Positions 22,583-32,254 are shown, counted from the stretch's first letter. The stretch is 64,000 bases of DNA from Fusobacterium necrophorum subsp. necrophorum (GCF_004006635.1 NZ_CP034842.1:124001-188000); one strand, 5' to 3'. Numbers and translations: made by a program. Notes: generated by a model from the sequence alone, not told the origin.

Positions 22583-22885
22583 TTATTCTACCATACTTTT
22601 TTTCAAATCTTTCACAGTTTTATTAATTTCTCGTCGTTCTTTTCCAAGTTCTGCATTTCGAATAATGTAGTCATCCACTCTATCTTCATAGTCTGAACTC
22701 ATATTGTCTATAATATCCAAAATATCTTCATAGCTCATATTGGCAGATAAGTATCCTTTTAAATTCGACAGTAATTCCACTCTTTTTCTGTTATCTCGAA
22801 TCTTTCTGTCATTATCTTCTATTTCTCTTCGAATTTGATTTTTTCTTCTTTCTTTTCTCACCAATTCCAAGACATTATCAACCAT
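22583..22885 (-). CDS. Small coiled-coil protein of unknown function
   Basis: The 100-residue product is highly charged and predicted to be mostly helical ([20 protein letters not shown], later [20 protein letters not shown]). It has no signal peptide or recognised domain. A GGGAGG ribosome site and tight packing between pfkA (18 bases) and recR (1 base) support it as a real gene. I do not recognise its function. Confidence 0.8.
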   Translation of the reverse strand: MVDNVLELVRKERRKNQIRREIEDNDRKIRDNRKRVELLSNLKGYLSANMSYEDILDIIDNMSSDYEDRVDDYIIRNAELGKERREINKTVKDLKKSMVE

Positions 22886-22903
22886 ATTTCAGCCTCCCTC
22901 TTC

Positions 22904-23875
22904 CTATTTTGCAAGCAACAATGCCAACTCATAATCCGTATCCAGATTTGTTCTTCTTTCTCCATTCCAAGCATAATCAATAGGATGAGTTACTAACTCA
23001 ATTCCTTCCAAACCAATCATCAGTCCACCTTGATCTTGCTCCAATAACTCTATAGCCTTATGCCCCATACGGCTTGCTAACATTCTATCGAAACCGGAAG
23101 GAGTTCCTCCTCTTTGCACATGTCCCAATACAACACTTCGGATTTCGGAAGAAATTCTTCCTGTCAATTCCTTCTCAATTTCATAAACTCTTCCAACCCC
23201 TTCTGCTACCAATACAATGTCATGTAACTTTCCGGATTTTCTTCTTTCTTTTAACTGTAAGGCCAACAATTCTATCGGATTATCCATTTCCGGAATCATA
23301 ATTCCATCTCCCCCGCCGGCAATGCAAGCTTGTAAGGCTAAATCTCCGGCAGATCTTCCCATAACTTCCACTAAAATAGTTCTTTCGTGAGAAGTAGCAG
23401 TATCCCGAATTTTAGAAATTGCATCTAAAATTGTATTTAAGCAGGTATCAAATCCTAAAGTAAATTGAGTTCCTTTGATGTCATTATCAATGGTTCCAGG
23501 GATTCCTATAACTTTGATTCCATGCTCCCGATACAATAAGTCTGCTCCATGATAGGAACCATCCCCTCCGATAACAACCAATCCTTCAATTCCTCTCTTT
23601 TTTAAATTATTTGCAGCAATCGCTCTAAATTTTTCTTCTCGAAACTCATCACAACGAGCCGTCAACAATACTGTTCCGCCTTTGTCAACAATTCCTGAAG
23701 CAAATTGTCCTGTCATAAGAAAAATTTCATCATTCAACATTCCTAAATATCCTCTTCGAACTCCATAAACAATCATGCCTTTTGACATCGCTGTTTTGGC
23801 AGCTGCCCGAATGGCGGCATTCATTCCAGGCGAATCTCCTCCACTTGTCATAATGGCTATTTTTCTTTCTATCAT
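22904..23875 (-). CDS. pfkA: ATP-dependent 6-phosphofructokinase
   Basis: PfkA (323 aa) phosphorylates fructose 6-phosphate in glycolysis. Motifs are MTSGGDSPGMNAAIRA (ATP site), VIGGDGSYHGA, GIPGTIDNDIKGT with the catalytic aspartate, EVMGRSAGDLA and VLGHVQRGGTPSGFDR. The Gly after GGDG supports ATP rather than pyrophosphate use. The ATG at 23875 is preferred: it is seven bases after AAGGGGAG, while a GTG at 23878 would be too close. It begins five bases after the accA stop. Confidence 0.97.
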   Translation of the reverse strand: MIERKIAIMTSGGDSPGMNAAIRAAAKTAMSKGMIVYGVRRGYLGMLNDEIFLMTGQFASGIVDKGGTVLLTARCDEFREEKFRAIAANNLKKRGIEGLVVIGGDGSYHGADLLYREHGIKVIGIPGTIDNDIKGTQFTLGFDTCLNTILDAISKIRDTATSHERTILVEVMGRSAGDLALQACIAGGGDGIMIPEMDNPIELLALQLKERRKSGKLHDIVLVAEGVGRVYEIEKELTGRISSEIRSVVLGHVQRGGTPSGFDRMLASRMGHKAIELLEQDQGGLMIGLEGIELVTHPIDYAWNGERRTNLDTDYELALLLAK

Positions 23876-23879
23876 CACA

Positions 23880-24836
23880 TTACTCCCCTTCTATTTTTGT
23901 TTTAAACTTTCCCATCTTTCTAAATTTATTATAACGATTTTTCAATAAATCTTCCAATGGAATTTGTTCTAATTCTTGAAATGATGATAAAATTATATTT
24001 TTTAGGTTAATTGCCGTTCGTTTCGGATCTCTATGGGCTCCTCCCAAAGATTCAGGAACAATCCCATCGATCACTCCCAATCTCAATAAATTCTGAGCGG
24101 ATATCTTTAAATTTTGAGCTGCTTCTGGAGCCTTAGAAGAATCTTTAAATAGAATAGCCGCACAGCCTTCCGGAGAGATCACAGAATAGATAGAATATTC
24201 CAACATATATACCTTGTCGGCAACTCCTAATCCAATAGCTCCTCCGGAGCCTCCTTCTCCGATGACAACGGAAATAATAGGAGTTTTCAAATCACTCATT
24301 TCCATTAAATTTCTTGCAATAGCCTCTCCTTGTCCATTTTGTTCTGCCTCTAAGCCCGGATAAGCTCCTGCGGTATCAATCAAAACCAACACAGGAAGGT
24401 GAAATCTTTCTGCCATATGGAATAGACGAAGAGCTTTTCGATATCCCTCCGGATTTGCCATTCCAAAATTTCTTTTAATCTTATCTTCGGTTCCTCGTCC
24501 TTTCTCATGACCGATAATCATCATCGCTTTCCCGTCAATTTTCCCAAGTCCTCCTACAATGGCAGGATCATCTCGAAACAATCGATCTCCATGGAGTTCT
24601 ACGAAATCCTCCACTAAATATTCTATATAGTCTACAGTATGCGGCCTCATAGGATGTCTGGAAATAGAAACTTTGTCCCAATCCGTCACTTCTTTGTAAA
24701 TTTCCTCCAAAAATTGATCCCGAAAATCTTTTAATTTTTGAATCTCCTCTCCTAAAGGAATTCCTTTTTCTGCAGAAAAAATTTCTAATTCTTTTATTTT
24801 TTCTTCAATATCTTCTACTTTTCTTTCAAATTCCAT
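23880..24836 (-). CDS. accA: Acetyl-CoA carboxylase carboxyltransferase subunit alpha
   Basis: AccA (318 aa) with AccD transfers CO2 from biotin to acetyl-CoA, the first step of fatty acid synthesis. It shows the start EFERKVEDIEEKIKELE, WDKVSISRHPMRPHTVDYI, GGLGKIDGKAMMIIGHEKGR, and VIGEGGSGGAIGLGVADKV, the oxyanion-hole region. ATG at 24836 overlaps accD by 11 bases with GGGGG in front, so the two subunits are probably translationally coupled. Confidence 0.97.
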   Translation of the reverse strand: MEFERKVEDIEEKIKELEIFSAEKGIPLGEEIQKLKDFRDQFLEEIYKEVTDWDKVSISRHPMRPHTVDYIEYLVEDFVELHGDRLFRDDPAIVGGLGKIDGKAMMIIGHEKGRGTEDKIKRNFGMANPEGYRKALRLFHMAERFHLPVLVLIDTAGAYPGLEAEQNGQGEAIARNLMEMSDLKTPIISVVIGEGGSGGAIGLGVADKVYMLEYSIYSVISPEGCAAILFKDSSKAPEAAQNLKISAQNLLRLGVIDGIVPESLGGAHRDPKRTAINLKNIILSSFQELEQIPLEDLLKNRYNKFRKMGKFKTKIEGE

Positions 24837-25746
24837 TTGTTGCCCCCAATATATTTGTCAAAATTTTATATAATGTTTCTTTCATCTTCTTTCGTTCTAC
24901 CACAATATCTACCATTCCATGTTCTTGTAAAAATTCACTTTTTTGGAAATTTTCAGGCAGTTTTTGTCGAATTGTTTGTTCAATGACTCTAGGTCCTGCA
25001 AAACCAATTCTCGCTTTCGGTTCCGACATGATAATATCCCCCAGCATTGCAAAAGAAGCAGTGACTCCTCCTGTAGTTGGATTTACCGGTATAGAAATAA
25101 ATGGAATTCCAGCTTTCTTCAATTTTTCTGCTGCAGCTGCTGTTTTTGCCATTTGCATCAAAGACAAAATTCCTTCCTGCATTCTTGCTCCGCCGGAACT
25201 TGCTACGATAATAACAGGAATCTTTTTTTGAAGCCCCAATTCCATGGTATCTACAATCTTTTCTCCCACGACAGACCCCATGCTTCCTCCCATAAATTTA
25301 AAATCCATAACAGCAATAGCAATTTCGATTCCACATAATTTTCCAGAACCACAAATAACCCCCTCTATCAAATTTTCTTTCTCCTGTGTTTCCTTATATT
25401 TTTCTAAATATCCAGGAAATTGCAAAGGATCCGAAGAACAGTATTCTACATCCATTTCCTCAAAACTTCCCTCATCCAATAGTAGTTCTATTCTTTGTCT
25501 GGCAGCAACGCTAAAATGATGAGAGCAGTTTGGACAAGTCCATAAATTCTGTTGTAGATCTTCCTGATAAATAATTTCTTGACAACTAGGACATCGGGAC
25601 CATAAGCTTTCTACTTTCTCTTCATTCTTCTCTGTGTGATGTTTCTCTTCTCTATTCTCTTTTTCTTCTACTTCTGATGTTTCCACCGTTAAAGTAGCGT
25701 ATTTCTTACGACTACGACTTAAATTCTTAATTTTAAAAAATGCCAT
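24826..25746 (-). CDS. accD: Acetyl-CoA carboxylase carboxyltransferase subunit beta
   Basis: AccD (306 aa) has the N-terminal zinc ribbon CPSCQEIIYQ...CPNC at about residues 52-75, after a roughly 50-residue charged extension rich in Glu and Lys. The carboxyltransferase core follows (GVICGSGKLCGIEIAIAVMD, SSGGARMQEGILSLMQMAKT, NPTTGGVTASFAMLGD). It is the first gene of the accD-accA-pfkA-orf100-recR run. Ribosome site GAGGTG precedes ATG at 25746. Confidence 0.97.
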   Translation of the reverse strand: MAFFKIKNLSRSRKKYATLTVETSEVEEKENREEKHHTEKNEEKVESLWSRCPSCQEIIYQEDLQQNLWTCPNCSHHFSVAARQRIELLLDEGSFEEMDVEYCSSDPLQFPGYLEKYKETQEKENLIEGVICGSGKLCGIEIAIAVMDFKFMGGSMGSVVGEKIVDTMELGLQKKIPVIIVASSGGARMQEGILSLMQMAKTAAAAEKLKKAGIPFISIPVNPTTGGVTASFAMLGDIIMSEPKARIGFAGPRVIEQTIRQKLPENFQKSEFLQEHGMVDIVVERKKMKETLYKILTNILGATNGI

Positions 25747-25778
25747 TTATTTTCACCTCATATTTTTGCATTATTCTT

Positions 25779-25807
25779 ATTGTATATGATTTTCTAAGTT
25801 TTTTCAA
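25779..25807 (-). promoter_or_regulatory. Promoter of the accD operon
   Basis: TTGAAA (25807-25802) and TACAAT (25784-25779) on the minus strand with a 17-base spacer, about 33 bases before the accD start. No FapR-like palindrome is visible around it. Confidence 0.8.
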
Positions 25808-25862
25808 GAAAATTTGAAAGATAGAAAAAATCGTTATATTACATATGTTTTTTTATTCTGTT

Positions 25863-25891
25863 AAAAAAGACTGTAAACTCTTATACAGTCT
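25863..25891 (-). terminator. Terminator of the LPP20-like lipoprotein gene
   Basis: AGACTGTA (25868-25875) pairs with TACAGTCT (25884-25891) and is followed on the minus strand by six T. It lies 29 bases after the lipoprotein stop and upstream of the accD promoter. Confidence 0.8.
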
Positions 25892-25919
25892 ACAGTCTAC
25901 TCCATGTTTCCATTCTTAA

Positions 25920-26447
25920 TTAAATTCCTCGACCCAAATCTTCCAGTTTTTTAGAAGTATTTGTTAGGAATGATTTCAAAACCTTTTGACTTGTGGAAGT
26001 TATCTCCGATGTTGGAACCGATAATAAAGAATATACTTTATTACTATCTTCCCAAGCCCCTTTTTGTTTCACTTGCTTAATTACCAAATCCGTAGTATAG
26101 GAAGTTAATTCTGGAATTGCTGGTGATACTAAGTTCTTAGAATAAGAATCCATATTCAAAGTATAGCTCTTAAAATTCGTCTCTACCGCAGCTTTGATTT
26201 TAGCTCTTAAAGCTTCTGAAGCTATCTTATTTGCTTTTGATTGAGCAATAAGAGACCCTGTTTGTCCTATACTGGCAGAACCCACTGTATACAATTCATT
26301 TTCAGCATTCACTCTGGAACTTACCGCTTGATTGATTGCTTCAGGAATACTTGGATTTAAAGAATCTAGTGCACTTCGAAAACTACTGCTACTGCATCCT
26401 GTCAATAATAAAGTAGAAACAAACAAACAACTTAATATTCTCTTCAT
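25920..26447 (-). CDS. LPP20-like outer-membrane lipoprotein
   Basis: The 175-residue precursor has a clear lipoprotein signal with lipobox LLTGC, so the mature protein begins at Cys18. The central part (ENELYTVGSASIGQTGSLIA, then KANKIASEALRAKIKAAVE) resembles LPP20-family lipoproteins, in which an alanine-rich helix packs on a small beta sheet. Function is unknown. It is monocistronic, bounded by its own promoter region (TATAGT with an extended -10 TGC at about 26477-26485) and terminator. Confidence 0.75.
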   Translation of the reverse strand: MKRILSCLFVSTLLLTGCSSSSFRSALDSLNPSIPEAINQAVSSRVNAENELYTVGSASIGQTGSLIAQSKANKIASEALRAKIKAAVETNFKSYTLNMDSYSKNLVSPAIPELTSYTTDLVIKQVKQKGAWEDSNKVYSLLSVPTSEITSTSQKVLKSFLTNTSKKLEDLGRGI

Positions 26448-26514
26448 TTTGAAACCTCCCCTTGTATCTTTCTTACACTATAGCATAAAACAAGTAGAAA
26501 ATCTATCTTAAAAT

Positions 26515-26925
26515 TCAATAATTCTCATCTGATAAATCTTGGAAGTTATATTTCGCCAAATGTTCTATAAATTCTTTTTCAATGATAGCCATGGCTCTGT
26601 GTACAGAACAACGTCCTCCTCGAAGAGAACAAGACTTTGGATCTTTCACACAATCTTTTACAATAATATCTCCCTCAATACATTCTATCGCTGTTTTCAA
26701 AGTAATGTCTTTGGGGTTTTTTTTCAAAGAATATCCTCCTTTTGCCCCCTTTTGAATACTTACTAAGCCGGCCTTTTCCATTTTCTTCAAAATTCTCAAA
26801 CTGAATAGATGTGGAATTTGCTCCTTTTCAGAAATTTCTGTTGAAGAAATAATCCTTTCTCTTCCATAACGTGATAAATACAACAATATACGGAATACGT
26901 ATTCCACCTCATTTTTTAATCTCAT
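26515..26925 (-). CDS. Rrf2-family transcriptional regulator with putative Fe-S ligands
   Basis: The 136-residue protein has the Rrf2 winged helix (RLKNEVEYVFRILLYLSRYG, then GLVSIQKGAKGGYSLKK) and three cysteines spaced DCVKDPKSCSLRGGRCSVH, the region that binds an iron-sulfur cluster in IscR, NsrR and RsrR. It could sense iron, redox or nitric oxide; no isc or suf genes are nearby. It follows the DUF1385 gene by 30 bases and is probably the last gene of the rapZ-uvrC operon. Confidence 0.9.
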   Translation of the reverse strand: MRLKNEVEYVFRILLYLSRYGRERIISSTEISEKEQIPHLFSLRILKKMEKAGLVSIQKGAKGGYSLKKNPKDITLKTAIECIEGDIIVKDCVKDPKSCSLRGGRCSVHRAMAIIEKEFIEHLAKYNFQDLSDENY

Positions 26926-26955
26926 TCTGCCAAATCCTCCTCTATTATGTAAATT

Positions 26956-27864
26956 CTATTCCAGCACTTCTGTAGCATTTTCCACTTTCTCTCCCAAAGA
27001 TACTTTAATTGCAACAATAGCAACTTCCAATTGTGACAAATCTGGCTCTTGTGTCGTAATTCTTTGTAAAGAAAGTCCAGGAAAAGAGAGTAAACGAACA
27101 AAAAAATTATTTAGATGTTTGCTGCTATATCGTTGTAGTTCATAGGATAAGCTTGCAATCACAGGCATCAATCCCACTCTTAAAAATAATTTCAAAGCTA
27201 ATTTTCCCCATAAAGTTTCTGGAGTCGGTACTACAAAATCAATACAAGAAAATATAATAATAGCCACTATCATAACAATAAATAGGAAACTGGTTCCACA
27301 TCTTGGATGCAAAGTCGTAAATTTCTTGGCATTTTCTGGAGTTAATTCCATATCATTCTCATAGGCATAAATAGATTTATGTTCCGCTCCATGATATTCA
27401 AAAACTCGGTGAATATCTTTCGAAAAAGATAAAAGCCAAATATATAAGACAAAGCCCCCTAAACGAATCAGGGCTTCCAATACATTGGCATATAATTTAT
27501 TTTCTGAAAAAACCAACCCCCCAATAAAAGAAGGTAAAACAATGAATAAACCAATCCCCAGTGCCAAAGAAATAAAAGTTGTCAAGATTGCTTCCTTTTG
27601 AGTTAAACTCTCTTCTTCCTCTGCTCCCGATTGATTTGCTGAAAAAGTTAATTCCTGTATTCCTAACACCAAAGAATCAAACAGCATAAAAATTCCTCTT
27701 ATAAAAGGCATTTTATAGAACTCTTTTTTTCGACTGGAAATTTTTCGTTTTCGATATACAATTTCTCCAGTATTCTTACGAACAGCCGTTGCTAAAAACT
27801 CCGTCCCTCTCATCATGACACCTTCTAGCACGGCTTGTCCTCCTATTGATATTTTTTCCCCCAT
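26956..27864 (-). CDS. DUF1385 family membrane protein (YqhQ-like)
   Basis: The 302-residue protein starts with the family signature ISIGGQAVLEGVMMRG and has four or five hydrophobic segments between about residues 90 and 240. The conserved EYHGAEHKSIYAYEN and TLHPRCGTSFLF motifs, with several His and a Cys, are hallmarks of DUF1385 and suggest a metal or active site at the membrane. The biochemical function is not established. GAGGAG precedes ATG at 27864. Confidence 0.9.
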   Translation of the reverse strand: MGEKISIGGQAVLEGVMMRGTEFLATAVRKNTGEIVYRKRKISSRKKEFYKMPFIRGIFMLFDSLVLGIQELTFSANQSGAEEEESLTQKEAILTTFISLALGIGLFIVLPSFIGGLVFSENKLYANVLEALIRLGGFVLYIWLLSFSKDIHRVFEYHGAEHKSIYAYENDMELTPENAKKFTTLHPRCGTSFLFIVMIVAIIIFSCIDFVVPTPETLWGKLALKLFLRVGLMPVIASLSYELQRYSSKHLNNFFVRLLSFPGLSLQRITTQEPDLSQLEVAIVAIKVSLGEKVENATEVLE

Positions 27865-27882
27865 ATATTCTCCTCTAACTTC

Positions 27883-29400
27883 TTATTTTTTACTTTTCAA
27901 AATAACAAAGGTAATATCATCCACCTGCTCTTTTTCTCCTCGAAAAGATATTATTTCATTTAAGATTGCCTCTTTTATTTTTTCAGCAGACCTTCCTCTA
28001 TTATTATACACTACATTTTTTAACCTTTCAATCCCAAACAATTCAGAATTTGTATTTTCCGCTTCTGTAATTCCATCTGTATAAAAAACAACAATATCTC
28101 CTTTCTCAATTTCAAAACTTGCTTCCCGATAAGAATAATTTTCTAGAAATCCCAAAGCAACTCCCTTGACTGTATGGAACTCTATCACATCTTTTGCTGC
28201 CTTGTACACTAACAAAGGATTATGCCCGGCATTGCTGAAAGTGAGAGTTTTGGTTTTTAAATCATATTTACTGTGCAACATGGTAATGAACATTTCCTCT
28301 GTAATATCTTCATATATCAACTGATTCAATTCTTTCATTTCTTCAGAAGGATGTCCTTGTTTCATATCCATTAAAGTTTTCAAGACAGACCGCCCCAATG
28401 CCATTAAAAATGCTGCAGGAACTCCTTTCCCACTGACATCTGCAATGGTAATGAAAAAAATATCATCTCGTAAGATTCCATAATCATAATAATCTCCCCC
28501 AATTTCCTTTGCAGGTTTAAAATATTTTGCAATTTGCAAGCCATCTACGGAGTAAATATCCTCGGGTAAAATTCGATTTTGAATTCGAGAAGCCACTGCC
28601 AATTCCTGTGAAATTCTTTCTTTGGACAGAAGTTCATAATAGGCTCTTGCATTTTTAATTGCAGTCCCGATTTGAATTCCCAATGCTGACATCATCTCCT
28701 CATCAATATCAATCATCTTATCCCTGTCTTCAATAATATAAATAACTCCCATTTCTTCGTGATTAACGGATAGAGGAGAAATAATCAGCTTTTCTTCTTT
28801 CAAAACGGTAAATCCTTTTCCCAATTCCTGATAGATCCTCTCATAGTCCGCTCTTCCGAATTTTTTTAACAATTCCGGAGAATAACTGACGGTTCCCTGA
28901 AATCGAATGGAACCTTTAATTTTTTTGTTTAATAGATTTCCTTCCTCATCCCATAGATAAAGAGAGATTCTCTTTGCTCCGGTCAATACAAAATAAGCAT
29001 CTAAAATAATATTGATAATTTTATCCAATTCAAAAATAGAAAGTACACTTCGAGAGATGGAATTTAAATTGGAAAGATTCGCAACCCGTTTTTCTAAAAA
29101 TTGATTGCTGTATTCCAACTGTGTAGACTTTGATAATAGAGAATCATAAGTCAGTTCTAATTCTTTTTTATATTCTCTTAATTCTTCTAAAGAACTATCC
29201 AATTCCGCTTCTTGCTTTACAATTTGTTTCAAAGTTTCATCATATTCAATTTGAATCACTTCTTGTAAATTATCCATTTCCAAGTGATTTTTTAATCCTG
29301 TAATAATTCTTAATTTTTCACGTGTATTGATCATTTCAATCTTTCTCAGCAATAAGAAAAATAAAAATAGCAATCCTGATAACAATAGAATATAAAACAT
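27883..29400 (-). CDS. Membrane-anchored GAF-SpoIIE (PP2C-type) serine phosphatase
   Basis: The 505-residue protein has one N-terminal membrane helix (FYILLLSGLLFLFFLLL), a coiled-coil linker of about 70 residues, a GAF-like sensor domain (about 115-265), then a SpoIIE/RsbU phosphatase domain with EIGGDYYDY, DVSGKGVPAAFLMALGRS, FSNAGHNPLL and FYTDGITEAEN, which supply the metal-binding aspartates. RsbU-type enzymes dephosphorylate anti-anti-sigma factors, but no such partner is in the window. The ATG at 29400 with GGGAGG is preferred over a frame reaching 29454 inside uvrC. Confidence 0.93.
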   Translation of the reverse strand: MFYILLLSGLLFLFFLLLRKIEMINTREKLRIITGLKNHLEMDNLQEVIQIEYDETLKQIVKQEAELDSSLEELREYKKELELTYDSLLSKSTQLEYSNQFLEKRVANLSNLNSISRSVLSIFELDKIINIILDAYFVLTGAKRISLYLWDEEGNLLNKKIKGSIRFQGTVSYSPELLKKFGRADYERIYQELGKGFTVLKEEKLIISPLSVNHEEMGVIYIIEDRDKMIDIDEEMMSALGIQIGTAIKNARAYYELLSKERISQELAVASRIQNRILPEDIYSVDGLQIAKYFKPAKEIGGDYYDYGILRDDIFFITIADVSGKGVPAAFLMALGRSVLKTLMDMKQGHPSEEMKELNQLIYEDITEEMFITMLHSKYDLKTKTLTFSNAGHNPLLVYKAAKDVIEFHTVKGVALGFLENYSYREASFEIEKGDIVVFYTDGITEAENTNSELFGIERLKNVVYNNRGRSAEKIKEAILNEIISFRGEKEQVDDITFVILKSKK

Positions 29401-29404
29401 GAAT

Positions 29405-31177
29405 TTATCCTCCCAGTTCTTCCTTGATTCGTATTGCAACATTTTTAGGAACACATTCTTCTAATTCTTCCAAAGTCGCTGCTTTTACTCCTGCTATAGA
29501 AGAAAATTTCTTTAACAATTTCTTTTTTCTCACTTCTCCTATCCCTTCAATAGTATCCAACTCAGAAGAGATGATTCGTTTACTCCGCAACTTTCGATGA
29601 TACGTGATTCCAAAACGGTGTGCCTCATCCCGAACTCTTTGAAATATTTTCAAAGCTTCTTTATCTTTGGGAATGGAATAAGGAAGTACCTCTCCATACT
29701 TATATACTTCTTCATCTCGTTTTGCCAAACTTAATAAATCTGTAAATTGAATTTTTCCCAATTCCTCTAAAATAGCTCCCGCAGAGTTAATTTGTCCCAA
29801 ACCTCCATCAATTAAAATAACATCCGGAAAATCTTTTGCTTCCAATTTAGAATATCTTCGATAGATAACTTCTCTCATCATAGCAAAGTCATCCGGCGTG
29901 TCCTTACATTGAATTTTAAATTTTCGATATTCACTCTTTGCCGCCTTTCCCTCAATAGATACGCTCATAGAGGCAACTGCATCTTTTCCCTGAATATTAG
30001 AAATATCAAAACACTCAATTCTTCTTGGGAAACGTTTCAAACCTAGAAATGAATGCAGTTCCTTCATTCCCTCTTCTATCACTTCTCTTTTTAAGTGAAA
30101 ATTTTCAATATCCTTCTCTAAGTTTAACAAAGCCATATCCAGCAGTTCTCCTCGTCTGCTTTTTATCTTCGGGAAATACCTCTCTATCTTTTTTTTGAAT
30201 AGCATTTCCAAATGAGAAATTCCTTCTTCTAATACTTGCTGATATTTCTCTTCCAAAACAATACTTCTCGGAAGCGGATATTTTCGATAATAAGAAAGAA
30301 GCAACTCTTCTTCCAAATTTTCATATACTTTCTCTTCTAGTAAAAAATTGCTGGAAATTTTTCCCAAAATCTTTCCTTCTCTGACATTTAAAACACAAAG
30401 AAACATTCGTTCATAGGCTTCTTTCCATACAAAAACATCCTCATCAATCTCTTTTCCATATTCACTGATCTGTTCTTTTTCCAAATTTAATAATTCTTGA
30501 ATTTGTTCTCGCAATACAATGGCTTTTTCAAATTGAAATGTTTCTGCCATTTCTTCCATAGCAGAACGTAAGCCTTGAATACATTCTCGTGTATTTCCTT
30601 TCAAGACTTCTCTCACTTTTGCTATCATTTGTTGATACTCTTCTCGTACTTCTTTATGGACACAAGGACCCAAACAAGTTTTCATATCATATTTCAAACA
30701 AGGTCTTTTGTATTTCTTATTCATATTCCAAAAACAATCTCGGATTTTAAATAATTTCAATAAAATTTTTTTCAACTTCCAAGCACCAAAAGGATAAGGG
30801 CCAAAATATTCATAGTGTTCCAAGTCCAAATGCTTTGTTTTTCGTATCATATGCAGGGCCGGAAATGTTTCTTTGCTTAAACTTAGATAGGGGTACGTTT
30901 TTTCATCTTTTAAAGCAATGTTGTATTTTGGATTGTATTTTTTGATTAAATTGTTCTCCAACAAAAGAGCGTCCAATTCCGAAGGACATAGTATATACTC
31001 AATATCGTCAATATGTTTCACAAGTTCTCTCGTTTTTTCTCGATCTACTTCCTTTTGGAAATAAGATTTCACTCTTTTATATAAATTTTTGGCTTTCCCG
31101 ACATAAATAACCTTATTTTTTTCTTTCATCAAGTATACTCCAGGATTTTCTGGAATATTCCACTTACCAATTTCCAA
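29405..31177 (-). CDS. uvrC: Excinuclease ABC subunit C
   Basis: UvrC (590 aa) makes both incisions in nucleotide excision repair. It contains the GIY-YIG nuclease (NPGVYLMKEKNKVIYVGKAK, residues 10-30), a UVR segment near 200-235, the RNase H-like nuclease domain (IECFDISNIQGKDAVASM, LIDGGLGQINSA) and a C-terminal helix-hairpin-helix (SELDTIEGIGEVRKKKLL). The start is a TTG at 31177, seven bases after GGGAG; no upstream ATG is available. It overlaps rapZ by 14 bases. Confidence 0.97.
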   Translation of the reverse strand: MEIGKWNIPENPGVYLMKEKNKVIYVGKAKNLYKRVKSYFQKEVDREKTRELVKHIDDIEYILCPSELDALLLENNLIKKYNPKYNIALKDEKTYPYLSLSKETFPALHMIRKTKHLDLEHYEYFGPYPFGAWKLKKILLKLFKIRDCFWNMNKKYKRPCLKYDMKTCLGPCVHKEVREEYQQMIAKVREVLKGNTRECIQGLRSAMEEMAETFQFEKAIVLREQIQELLNLEKEQISEYGKEIDEDVFVWKEAYERMFLCVLNVREGKILGKISSNFLLEEKVYENLEEELLLSYYRKYPLPRSIVLEEKYQQVLEEGISHLEMLFKKKIERYFPKIKSRRGELLDMALLNLEKDIENFHLKREVIEEGMKELHSFLGLKRFPRRIECFDISNIQGKDAVASMSVSIEGKAAKSEYRKFKIQCKDTPDDFAMMREVIYRRYSKLEAKDFPDVILIDGGLGQINSAGAILEELGKIQFTDLLSLAKRDEEVYKYGEVLPYSIPKDKEALKIFQRVRDEAHRFGITYHRKLRSKRIISSELDTIEGIGEVRKKKLLKKFSSIAGVKAATLEELEECVPKNVAIRIKEELGG

Positions 31178-32015
31178 ACTCTTGCTCCCTATGACTTTTA
31201 TAGACCCTCCATTTGTTTGCTTTTTTTAGGTCTTCATATAATGTATTGACGAAAGCGACCGAACGATGTTTTCCTCCACTACATCCAATTCCAATACTCA
31301 AATGTTTTTTTCCCTCTGCAATATACTGTGGAATTAAAAAGGAAATGAAATCATATAATTTTTTATAAAATTCTTCACTGATAGGAAAAGACTTGATATA
31401 GTGTACAACCTCCGGATCATTTCCACTTTTTTCTTTCAAGTTCTCTTGATAATAAGGATTGGGTAAAAAACGTACATCAAAAACCAAATCCACATCAATG
31501 GGTAAACCATATTTGAATCCAAAAGATTGCAGATGAATATTGATTTCTTGAGGACAATCTTGTACTTTCAAAATTGCTTTGATTTTTGGTTCCAAATCTC
31601 TAGATTTTAAGAAGCTTGTATCAATGACCCCATCCGCCATTTCTTTAATCGAAGACATAAAAGCGATTTCTTTTTCAATGCTCTTCAGTAAAGTGCTTTC
31701 TTTCAGAGGGTGATGTCGCCTTGTCAAATGATAACGACTTAAAATAACTTCCTTACTTGCTTCCACAAAAATAATACGATAGGAAATCTTTTTTTCTCGT
31801 AAGCCTTGCATGACAGAAAGAAAATCTTCCAGACTTTGAAAAGTACGAATATCAATTCCGATTGCTATTTTTTCCAAATTTGTATAAAATAAGAATTTTT
31901 CCATTCCAATCGGCATATTATCAATAGTGTAATATGACAAATCCTCTAAAATATTTAAAACGGTTGTTTTTCCTCCACCACTCAATCCTGTTACAATGAC
32001 AACTTCTCTTTTCAT
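31164..32015 (-). CDS. rapZ: RNase adapter / nucleotide-binding protein RapZ (YvcJ)
   Basis: The 283-residue protein has a P-loop (VTGLSGGGKTT at residues 8-18) and the conserved C-terminal domain with FDVRFLPNPYY and GIGCSGGKHRSVAFV. In E. coli RapZ controls GlmS through small RNAs and RNase E; in Bacillus YvcJ affects competence. Its role here is not known. The ATG at 32015 (KREVVIVTG) follows GAGGG; a longer frame to 32144 is non-homologous. It heads the rapZ-uvrC-phosphatase-DUF1385-rrf2 run. Confidence 0.93.
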   Translation of the reverse strand: MKREVVIVTGLSGGGKTTVLNILEDLSYYTIDNMPIGMEKFLFYTNLEKIAIGIDIRTFQSLEDFLSVMQGLREKKISYRIIFVEASKEVILSRYHLTRRHHPLKESTLLKSIEKEIAFMSSIKEMADGVIDTSFLKSRDLEPKIKAILKVQDCPQEINIHLQSFGFKYGLPIDVDLVFDVRFLPNPYYQENLKEKSGNDPEVVHYIKSFPISEEFYKKLYDFISFLIPQYIAEGKKHLSIGIGCSGGKHRSVAFVNTLYEDLKKANKWRVYKSHREQEFGNW

Positions 32016-32074
32016 ACGGCCCTCTTTCTCACTCCACTCTTTTGCTCTATTGAATTTTTCTTGATTTTTTATAA

Positions 32075-32103
32075 ATTTTATCATGTTATGAAAAGTTTGT
32101 AAA
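32075..32103 (-). promoter_or_regulatory. Promoter of the rapZ operon
   Basis: TTTACA (32103-32098) and TAAAAT (32080-32075) on the minus strand with a 17-base spacer, about 60 bases before the rapZ start. It is divergent from the tRNA promoter starting at 32130. Confidence 0.65.
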
Positions 32104-32129
32104 TTTATTTTAAAAAAATAAAAAAATAG

Positions 32130-32158
32130 TTGACAAAAAATCAAATATATACTAAAAT
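32130..32158 (+). promoter_or_regulatory. Promoter of the tRNA-Gly-Ala-Met cluster
   Basis: Consensus TTGACA (32130-32135) and TAAAAT (32153-32158) with a 17-base spacer, ten bases before the first tRNA. Confidence 0.85.
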
Positions 32159-32167
32159 GAAAAAGCT

Positions 32168-32243
<76 letters not shown>

Positions 32244-32254
32244 GAAAAAAATAG

